Assembly (NCBI GenBank): GCA_903893335.1
Contig: CAITLX010000699.1
Span: forward strand, 1-6,894
Origin: an uncultured delta proteobacterium
GTDB taxonomy: Bacteria; Myxococcota_A; Polyangia; Polyangiales; Polyangiaceae
Length of the DNA stretch: 6,894 nucleotides
Direction: 5' to 3'
The notes beneath the pieces were generated by a model. That model worked only from the letters and a program-made list of their open reading frames with translations, was not told where the DNA came from and did not search any database. Made by a program: the position numbers and the translations under genes. How positions within the stretch are numbered: the stretch's first letter is position 1; each line of letters begins with the position of its first letter. This document shows, in pieces, positions 1-6,028 of the stretch.

Positions 1-1038
1 GACGGCGGCCTCGGCGTCGCCGCAGGTCACGCGCGCGGTGAGGCCGCGGGCGGCGAGGTTGTCGCGCGCGGCCTGCGCCGCGTGCGCGTCGGCCTCGATC
101 GCGTGCACGCGCGCCGCGACGCGCGCGACGACGACCGTGAGGTTGCCCGAGCCCGAGAAGAGCTCGAGCACGTCGCGGCCGTCGGCCTCGAGCAGCGCGA
201 CCGCGCGCGAGGCGAGCAGCGCGTTCATCGCGGGCTGGGCCTGCGTGAAGCCCGCCGACGGAGCGACGAGGGGCTGGTCGTCGCCCCCGGCGGTGACCAC
301 GCGCGCGTCGCCGATGCGCGCGGGCGTGCGCGTCCCGGCCGTCCACAGCTCGGCGCCGGCCCAGCGCCCCTCGGCGACCCCTCGCTCGAGGGCGGCGAAG
401 ACGCCGGGCGAGAGCTCCCCCTGCCAGCGCAGGTCGAGCACGGGCTTGCCGCCGTGGCCCAGCGCGACCGAGGCCTCGCCCTCGCCGCGCTCGGCGGCGA
501 GCAGCTCGCGCAGCAGGGGCAGCGTCGCGTCGAGCGGGGGCGCGAGCACGAGGCAGGTGTCGACGCCGACCACGTCGTGGCTGCGCGACGAGCGGAACCC
601 GACCACGGCGTGCCCCCTGCGCGCGACGATCGCGAGGCGCGCCCGCGTGCGAAACCGCGTCGTCGCGGGGGCCGCGTGCGTCACGATGGGCGGGACCTCG
701 AGGCCGGCCCGCGTGAGCGCGCCCGCGACGAGCTCGGCGTGCGCCGCGACCTGCGCCTCGACCGCGAGGTGCATCCAGTCGCAGCCGCCGCAGCGCGCGG
801 CGACCGGGCACGGAGGCTCGACGCGCGAGGCCGACGCGTCGACGACGCGCAGCACCCGCCCGCGCGCGGGGCGCGCCGCGAGGTCGACCTCGGCCTCGAC
901 GCGCTCGCCGGGGAGCGCACCCGGAACGAACACCGCGCGGCGCGCCGGATCCCCCTCGACGTGCGCGACCGCGTCGCCCCCCAGCGCCAGTGACGCCACG
1001 GCGAGGGTGGCGACGCGCGGGCTCGGGGGTCGGCTCAT
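1..1038 (-). CDS. TRAM-domain class I SAM-dependent RNA (uracil-C5) methyltransferase, RlmD/TrmA family; C-terminus beyond window
   Basis: The frame opens at the ATG at 1036-1038 and stays open for 346 codons to the window edge, so the 3' end is missing. Residues ~8-66 resemble a TRAM RNA-binding domain (LGGDAVAHVEG, then VPGALPGERV). Cys77, Cys83 and Cys86 (CPVAARCGGC) plus Cys162 (VDTC) match the four ligands of the [4Fe-4S] cluster in RlmD/RumA-type enzymes. Residues 290-300 (VLELFSGSGNL) are SAM-binding motif I of a Rossmann methyltransferase, followed by an acidic residue in AIEAD. The family makes 5-methyluridine in 23S rRNA or tRNA in the cytoplasm. RlmD is about 430 residues, so some 60-90 residues are cut off, including the catalytic Cys region. 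The iron-sulfur ligands favour an RlmD/RlmC-like enzyme over TrmA, but the RNA target cannot be read here. The start has no clear Shine-Dalgarno. It was chosen because the TRAM domain begins just after it and the gene lies 43 bases behind its neighbour. Confidence 0.9.
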   Translation of the reverse strand, partial: MSRPPSPRVATLAVASLALGGDAVAHVEGDPARRAVFVPGALPGERVEAEVDLAARPARGRVLRVVDASASRVEPPCPVAARCGGCDWMHLAVEAQVAAHAELVAGALTRAGLEVPPIVTHAAPATTRFRTRARLAIVARRGHAVVGFRSSRSHDVVGVDTCLVLAPPLDATLPLLRELLAAERGEGEASVALGHGGKPVLDLRWQGELSPGVFAALERGVAEGRWAGAELWTAGTRTPARIGDARVVTAGGDDQPLVAPSAGFTQAQPAMNALLASRAVALLEADGRDVLELFSGSGNLTVVVARVAARVHAIEADAHAAQAARDNLAARGLTARVTCGDAEAAV

Positions 1039-1081
1039 CGGCGCAGTGTGGTGCCGCAGCGACGGCGGGACAACGGCCGCG
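1039..1081. other. Only intergenic gap in the window (43 bases)
   Basis: This short spacer lies between the gamma-glutamyltransferase stop and the methyltransferase start. On the minus strand it holds a 4-bp inverted repeat (GCCG-6 nt-CGGC) with no T-run, too weak to call a terminator. No convincing -35/-10 pair or strong Shine-Dalgarno is seen. The spacing suggests read-through within one operon. Confidence 0.6.
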
Positions 1082-2887
1082 TCACGGCGGACCGGCGGCG
1101 AGCCCCCCGCGGCGCGGGTCGAACGCGCCCGCCCAGCCGCCCGGCGTGCGGACGAGCGCGGGGGCGTTGCCGAGCGTCTCCTTGTCGACCAACCGGTAGC
1201 CGAGCGCGACGAGCGCGGCGCGGTCGCCGGGGGCGAACCCTCGCGCCTCGAGCCAAAGCTCGTCGGGCAGGTGCTGCTGGTGCACGCGCGGCGCCGCGAC
1301 CGCGGCGCCGACGGGCATCCCGAAGTCGATCACGTTCGACAGCACCTGCCAGGTCGCCGTGATGATGCGCGAGCCGCCGCGGGCCCCGGCGACCATCAGC
1401 ACGTCGCCGCGCGCGTCGGCGACCACCGTCGGGCTCATCGAGGAGAGCGGCCGCTTGCCCGGTGCGATCGCGTTCACCTCGCCCTGCACCAGGCCGTAGA
1501 GGTTCGGCGTGCCGGGCTTGACGGCGAAGTCGTCCATCTCGTCGTTGAGCAGGAACCCGGCTCCGGCGACGGTGACGCCCGAGCCGTAGAGCGCGTTGAT
1601 CGTCGTCGTCAGCGCGACGGCCATGCCGCTGGCGTCGATCACATCGAGGTGCGTCGTGTTCGGCCCATCGGGTGCCTCGGCGGCGGCGCCGTCGACCTCG
1701 GACGAGGGGGTGGCGCGCGGCCCGATGGTCGCCGCGAGCTTGGCGCCGAACGCGTCGCTCGCGAGCTCGGCGGTCGGCACCGCGACGGCGTCCGGGTCGC
1801 CGAGCCGCGCGTTGCGCACGGCGAACGCGCGGCGCATCGCCTCGGCGAGCAGGTGCAGGTGCTCGGGCGAGTGCCAGCCGGCCCCGGCGAGGTCGAAGCG
1901 CGCGAGCTGGTGCGCGAGCATCGCGAGCGTGACGCCGCCGGACGAAGGCGGGGGCATCGAGACGAGGTGCACGCCGCGGTAGTCGAACGCGACCGGCTCG
2001 CGCCACACCGCGCGGTACGCGGCGAGATCGGCTCGGGTGACGATGCCGCCGCCGCGCTTCATCTCGGCCGCCACCGCGGCTGCGGTCTCCCCCTCGTAGA
2101 AGCCGCGCGCGCCGCTGGCCGCGACGCGCTCGAGCACCCGCGCGAGATCGGGGTCGCGAAACGTCGCGCCGGCCGCGAGCGGCTTGCCGCCCGGGAGAAA
2201 GAGCGCGGCCGACGCCGGGAAGCGCCCGAGCATCGCGGCCTCCGCGGCCACCGACTTCGCGAAGGCGTCGTCGACTGGGAAGCCGTCGCGCGCGAGGGCG
2301 ATCGCCGGGGCGAGCAGCTCGCGCCAGGGGCGGGCGCCGAAGCGCGCGTGCAGCGCGACGAGGCCCGCGACGGAGCCCGGGACGGCGGCGGCGAGGTGCC
2401 CGACGCGGGACGCCTCGGTCGGCGCTCCGCGCGCGTCGAGGTACATGTCGCGCCGGGCCGCAGCCGGCGCGGTCTCCCGGAAATCGAGCGCGGCCGCCGC
2501 GCCGCCGGGCTCGCGCACGACGGCGAAGCCGCCGCCGCCGAGGTTGCCGGCCTGGGGGTAGACGACGGCCAGCGCGAACGCGACGGCGACCGCTGCGTCG
2601 ACCGCGTTGCCGCCGCGTGCGAGCACCTCGACGCCGACGCGCGTGGCGATCGGCGCCTCGCTGACGACCATCGCGCGCGCGGCCACGGCTGCCGGAGCGT
2701 CGAGCGGGTAGGGCCACTCGGGCGCGGGGCGCGCGCTCGCTTGCGGCGCGGGAGCCCGCTCGGCGGCAGCGAGCCCCGCGGGGGCCGCGCGCGGGGCTGG
2801 AGCGCACGCCGCGAGGGCGAGGCACAGGAGAGCCGCGAGCGCGCCGCTCGCTGCTCGGAGGCGCTCAGGGGCGCTTCGGTGGGGCAA
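1082..2887 (-). CDS. ggt: Gamma-glutamyltransferase (glutathione hydrolase), predicted lipoprotein
   Basis: This N-terminal nucleophile hydrolase cleaves gamma-glutamyl bonds (glutathione and related peptides) and transfers or hydrolyses the glutamyl group outside the cytoplasm. The 601 residues open with a lipoprotein signal whose lipobox is LAAC at 25-28, followed by a low-complexity Ala/Pro linker to ~65. The N-terminal GGT signature is at 91-121 (RGGNAVDAAVA, then GNLGGGGF), with FRETAP at 136-141; Arg137 is the expected carboxylate-binding Arg. NTTH at 410-413 gives Thr411 as autocleavage site and nucleophile, predicting a ~191-residue small subunit, close to the E. coli size. Also present are Asn431, Glu450/Asp453 (NDEMDDF), a lid loop with Tyr464 (PNLYGL), and Ser482-Ser483 (RPLSSMSPT). 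All key residues look intact, so it is probably active. The start is TTG, overlapping the upstream gene by 23 bases, with GAGG six bases ahead. It is the only start seen that gives a full lipoprotein signal. Confidence 0.95.
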   Translation of the reverse strand: MPHRSAPERLRAASGALAALLCLALAACAPAPRAAPAGLAAAERAPAPQASARPAPEWPYPLDAPAAVAARAMVVSEAPIATRVGVEVLARGGNAVDAAVAVAFALAVVYPQAGNLGGGGFAVVREPGGAAAALDFRETAPAAARRDMYLDARGAPTEASRVGHLAAAVPGSVAGLVALHARFGARPWRELLAPAIALARDGFPVDDAFAKSVAAEAAMLGRFPASAALFLPGGKPLAAGATFRDPDLARVLERVAASGARGFYEGETAAAVAAEMKRGGGIVTRADLAAYRAVWREPVAFDYRGVHLVSMPPPSSGGVTLAMLAHQLARFDLAGAGWHSPEHLHLLAEAMRRAFAVRNARLGDPDAVAVPTAELASDAFGAKLAATIGPRATPSSEVDGAAAEAPDGPNTTHLDVIDASGMAVALTTTINALYGSGVTVAGAGFLLNDEMDDFAVKPGTPNLYGLVQGEVNAIAPGKRPLSSMSPTVVADARGDVLMVAGARGGSRIITATWQVLSNVIDFGMPVGAAVAAPRVHQQHLPDELWLEARGFAPGDRAALVALGYRLVDKETLGNAPALVRTPGGWAGAFDPRRGGLAAGPP

Positions 2888-4520
2888 CCTGGACCTCGGG
2901 AGCCACGGCGTCGAAGGTCTCCTTGCCGTTGACGACGAAGCGCAGCGGCAGGCTGCCCGAGCTCATCGAGCGCGCCTGGTTGCTCCAGTCGAGCACGGCG
3001 CCGTACGAGCCGGGCTCGGCGAGCGGGTGCACCGAGCTGATGGTCGCCCCCATGCCCTCGATGCCGAAGGTGTGCACGTGCAGCGACTCGGCGCGGCGCT
3101 TGCGCTCGTCGGCGGCGAGCTGACCGTCGACGAGCGCGGCCTCGACGCGCGCGCCGACGATGGGGCGCCCGGCGCCGTCGGTGAGGCGCACGAGCACGCG
3201 CCGGCGGCCGCCGAACTCGTTGGCCTCGGGCGCGAGGAACGAGACGTTCGAGACGAGCGGCCCGCTCGCGACGACGTCGAACTTCGCCTCGGCGGCGCTC
3301 TTCGCGTCGTCGCCAGGCGAGCAACGCAGCACGTGCGCGAGGCCGGGGGCGAGCTCGATCTTCCCGCCGAGGTCGGCGAGCGGCGCGCCGTCGAGGCCGC
3401 ACCTCCAGCCCGCGGGCACCTCGACGAACGCAGCGTGACCGCCCTCGCCCGCGCGGCCGGGCGTGTGCAGCATCTCGCCGACCGCGACGCGCGCGACCGG
3501 CGCGAAGGGGCCCTCGAACTTGTCGGCGTCGATGGCGCTGACGCGCGCGAAGTACTCGCCCGTCGGCACCTGCCGCACGCGCAGCTCGCGCACCAGCGCC
3601 GGCACGCGACCGTCGAAGAAGAGATCGTTGAACGCCTCGTCGCGGGCGAGCTGCACGTGCCACTCGGCGGCCTGGGGGCCCGGCGCGCCGCCCGCGTGGA
3701 AGGAGCCGACGATCTCGACGCCGTCGGCGGCGGCGAACAGCGCGCGCGCGGGGGCGTGCATCCACTCGGGCGCGGGGGGCAGCGCTTGGGGCTCGTCGGG
3801 ACGCCGCGCGGCGCGCGCCTTGCTGCCGAAGCCCGAGGGCACCGTGACCTTCTTGCCGCCCGCCTCGATCGTCGAGGTGCCGCGGTAGACCGAGAGCCGC
3901 ATCGCGGCGCGGTCGGCCTGCACCTGTGCCTCGCCGGCGTGCAGCTCGACCTTTCCGTGCGGCGTGGCCAGCGCGAGCGCGGCGGGCGGGGCGTCGCCGG
4001 CGAGCTCGCCGAGGTGCGCGCGCAGCGAGCCGCTGACGAGCGTCGTGTCGGAGGCCGTCGACTTGCGCGCGACCTTGGAGCTCGTGCCGCCGAGGATGAC
4101 GACGAGCGTCTGCTCGCCGAGCTGGACGCGGCTCGCGTCGACGAACGTCACCTCCGCGGACGACGCCTCGAACGTGCTCACGCGGTGGCCGCGCGAGAGC
4201 TCCTCGCGCAGCGCCGCGGCGTGCGGGGCGGGCGTCTGCGCCTCGACGCGGTTGCGCACGAACGAGATGCTCGCGGCGGGGCCGCCGCGTGGGATCTGCA
4301 GGACCTGCCCGGCCTTGAGGTTGTGCGGCAGGGGCCCGAGCTGGGGGTTCGCCTCGTGCAACCGGTCGAGCGCCTTGCGGTCGCCGAGCGCGTGCTCGGC
4401 GACGTCGCCGCAGTCCTCTCCGCCCTGCACGACGTACGGGACGGTGGACGGGTCGGCCTGCGCCGCGGCGGCCGTGAGGCAAAGGGCGGCGAACAGGGCG
4501 CGGGAGGGGAGGGGGCTCAT
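2865..4520 (-). CDS. Secreted LysM and FecR-domain envelope protein
   Basis: The 551-residue product begins with a Sec signal peptide (residues 1-22, cleavage likely after AQA). A LysM-like peptidoglycan-binding module follows at ~28-77, opening YVVQGGEDC and closing LKAGQVLQIP; the usual GDT is replaced by GED. Residues ~112-235 form a FecR-type beta domain (GHRVSTFEASSAEVTFVD, then ATPHGKVELHAGEAQV and VYRGTSTIEAGGKKVTVPSG). Residues ~250-347 look like a fibronectin-III-like domain (PTGEYFARVSAID). Residues ~420-535 form another beta-rich Ig-like stretch of unknown family. Cys374 and Cys400 could form a disulfide. No membrane helix follows the signal, so it is expected in the periplasm or wall. 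The ATG overlaps the kinase stop as ATGA; only a weak GAGA precedes it, consistent with translational coupling. Classical FecR proteins regulate sigma factors from the inner membrane, but none is visible here, so the role is probably structural or sensory. Domain calls beyond LysM and FecR are tentative. Confidence 0.85.
   Translation of the reverse strand: MSPLPSRALFAALCLTAAAAQADPSTVPYVVQGGEDCGDVAEHALGDRKALDRLHEANPQLGPLPHNLKAGQVLQIPRGGPAASISFVRNRVEAQTPAPHAAALREELSRGHRVSTFEASSAEVTFVDASRVQLGEQTLVVILGGTSSKVARKSTASDTTLVSGSLRAHLGELAGDAPPAALALATPHGKVELHAGEAQVQADRAAMRLSVYRGTSTIEAGGKKVTVPSGFGSKARAARRPDEPQALPPAPEWMHAPARALFAAADGVEIVGSFHAGGAPGPQAAEWHVQLARDEAFNDLFFDGRVPALVRELRVRQVPTGEYFARVSAIDADKFEGPFAPVARVAVGEMLHTPGRAGEGGHAAFVEVPAGWRCGLDGAPLADLGGKIELAPGLAHVLRCSPGDDAKSAAEAKFDVVASGPLVSNVSFLAPEANEFGGRRRVLVRLTDGAGRPIVGARVEAALVDGQLAADERKRRAESLHVHTFGIEGMGATISSVHPLAEPGSYGAVLDWSNQARSMSSGSLPLRFVVNGKETFDAVAPEVQVAPPKRP
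2894..2897 (-). promoter_or_regulatory. Shine-Dalgarno supporting the TTG start of the gamma-glutamyltransferase
   Basis: The minus strand reads GAGG six bases before the TTG at 2885-2887, inside the end of the upstream LysM/FecR gene. This spacing supports the TTG as the true start and implies that ribosomes finishing the upstream gene could reinitiate here. Confidence 0.55.
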
Positions 4521-6028
4521 CGGGTTCTCATCGCCCACTGAAGCACACGTGCCCCCAGCGCGTCGTCCCCCGCGCGCGCGAGCACGACGTCGCTGACGCC
4601 GGCGCGCACCAGTCCCGGCATCGCGCTGGCGTCGGGGAGCTCGCTCACCACGAGGTGCGCGATGGCGAAGCGACCGTCGGCGCGCAGTCGCTCGACGCGC
4701 GCCGCGACGGCGCCGGAGGCCGCGAGCAGCACGACGGCAGGCCGCGGCCCTTCGCCGCGCGGCGCGTCGCTCTCCCAGGTCTCGGTCGCGAGCCCTCGCA
4801 CGCCGAGCGCCTGGCGCAGCTCGTCGGCGCGTGACGGCGCGAAGCCCCAGAGCGCCACGAGCGGGCGCGCCTCCCCGGAGGGGGAGACCTGCTGCGACGC
4901 GCCGTCGGCGGCCGGAGCGAGGGGCAGGATGGCCAGCGGCACGGTCGCGAGCGGGGAGCTGCGGTGCAGCCCGCGCTCCTCGCGCGACACGCCGGCCTCG
5001 CCGCTGCGACGCGCGCTCGCCTGGCCGGCCACGGACTCGGCGTCTCGGCCCGCGAGCGCATCGGCCAGCTCGCGGCGCATCTGCTGAGCGGTCGGGCGGA
5101 GCTCGGCGCTCTTGGCCAGCGCGCGCCGCACCAGGGCCTCGAACCCGGCCGGCACGGCGCGTCGCCTGCCGCGCTCGGCGATGCGGGGAGGATCGACGAA
5201 CAGGTGCTGCGGCACGAAGTCGGCCATCGCCCTGCCCTCGAACGGCGGGGCGCCCGCGAGCAGCTGAAACAGCATCGCGCCGACCGCGTAGATGTCCGTC
5301 GGCGGCCCGACGTCGCGCCCGCGGCACTGCTCGGGGGACATGTACATCCACGTGCCCATCGTCACGTTGGTCGCGGTCAGGCGGCCGTCGGAGGCGTCGT
5401 CGTCGCGCATCAGCGCCAGCCCGAAGTCGATGAGCTTGACGAGGTCGTCGTCGGACGAGGAGTCGAGCACCATCACGTTGCCCGGCTTGATGTCGCGGTG
5501 GACGATCCCCGCGCGGTGCGCGACGTCGAGCACCGCGAGCACCTGATCGACGATGCGCACCACGCGCGCGAGCGGCAGCCCCTCGGCGCCGCAGCAGCCG
5601 AGCTCGTGCAGCGTCGTGCCCTCGACGAACTCCATCGCGAGGAAGGGCGCGCCGGCGTGCTCGCCGACGTCGTAGACCGCGACCATGCCCGGGTGCCGCA
5701 CGCGCGCGAGCGCGAGCGCCTCGCGGCGGAAGCGCGCGCGCAGGTCGGCGTCGCCGGCCCACCGCGGCAGCAGGAACTTGAGCGCGACGGGCTCGCCGAG
5801 ATCGAGCCGCGTGCCGAGGTAGACGGCGCCGATGCCCCCCTCGGCGAGGCGCGCGTCGACGCGGTACTTGCCCGCGAGCACCGCGCCGACGAGCGCGTCG
5901 GGGGCCCCGTAGTCGCATGCGCGGCAGAGGCCGCCGACGACCGAGCGCGTGGCGCAGCGGGGGCAATCGGAGGCGTCCGGCGATGCGCCGGGCGGAGCCG
6001 TGGGGGCGAGCCTCGCGTCGTCCGTCAC
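4517..6028 (-). CDS. Eukaryote-type Ser/Thr protein kinase with N-terminal zinc ribbon and C-terminal pseudo-receiver domain
   Basis: This 503-residue soluble kinase transfers phosphate from ATP to Ser/Thr. Cys22, Cys25, Cys35 and Cys38 (CPRC, CRAC) form a zinc-ribbon-like knuckle. The kinase domain spans ~55-325: Gly-rich loop LAEGGIGAVY (61-70), Lys84 in VALKFL, helix-C Glu103, catalytic loop HRDIKPGN (177-184), DFG at 201-203, SPE at 231-233, DIYAVG at 245-250 and the conserved Arg311 in LRPTA. All catalytic residues are intact. Thr218, Thr220 and Thr223 are candidate activation-loop phosphosites. A linker (~328-386) without a membrane helix leads to residues ~387-503, whose beta/alpha pattern resembles a receiver domain but has Ala/Leu where the phospho-acceptor Asp should be. 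The GTG start overlaps the cyclase stop as GTGA, and the stop overlaps the next ATG as ATGA, placing the kinase in a coupled operon. The substrate is unknown; the zinc knuckle may mediate protein contacts. Confidence 0.95.
   Translation of the reverse strand: MTDDARLAPTAPPGASPDASDCPRCATRSVVGGLCRACDYGAPDALVGAVLAGKYRVDARLAEGGIGAVYLGTRLDLGEPVALKFLLPRWAGDADLRARFRREALALARVRHPGMVAVYDVGEHAGAPFLAMEFVEGTTLHELGCCGAEGLPLARVVRIVDQVLAVLDVAHRAGIVHRDIKPGNVMVLDSSSDDDLVKLIDFGLALMRDDDASDGRLTATNVTMGTWMYMSPEQCRGRDVGPPTDIYAVGAMLFQLLAGAPPFEGRAMADFVPQHLFVDPPRIAERGRRRAVPAGFEALVRRALAKSAELRPTAQQMRRELADALAGRDAESVAGQASARRSGEAGVSREERGLHRSSPLATVPLAILPLAPAADGASQQVSPSGEARPLVALWGFAPSRADELRQALGVRGLATETWESDAPRGEGPRPAVVLLAASGAVAARVERLRADGRFAIAHLVVSELPDASAMPGLVRAGVSDVVLARAGDDALGARVLQWAMRTR

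Noticed and set aside
1039..1081. Possible promoter or terminator between gamma-glutamyltransferase and methyltransferase
   Set aside because: The minus strand has TTGTCC and, 17 bases on, CACACT, but the second is a poor -10 match and lies too close to the ATG. The only hairpin has a 4-bp stem and no T-run.
1035..2825. Minus-strand open frame of 596 codons overlapping the gamma-glutamyltransferase in another frame
   Set aside because: It has an Arg-rich composition with no motif; the overlapping frame carries all the catalytic GGT residues.
38..2932. Plus-strand open frame of 964 codons opposite the methyltransferase and gamma-glutamyltransferase genes
   Set aside because: Its translation is Arg/Ala/Gly-rich low complexity with no domain, and it lies antisense to two well-supported enzymes. 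In very G+C-rich DNA stop codons are scarce, so long antisense frames arise by chance.
2714..3777. 16-base direct repeat at 2714-2729 and 3762-3777
   Set aside because: Both copies encode PAPEW in Pro/Ala-rich parts of two proteins. Shared codon bias in low-complexity coding sequence explains it; no flanking structure suggests a mobile or recombination site.
3027..4541. Plus-strand open frame of 504 codons opposite the LysM/FecR gene
   Set aside because: It has shadow-type composition, no recognizable domain, and sits opposite a gene with a signal peptide and LysM/FecR features.
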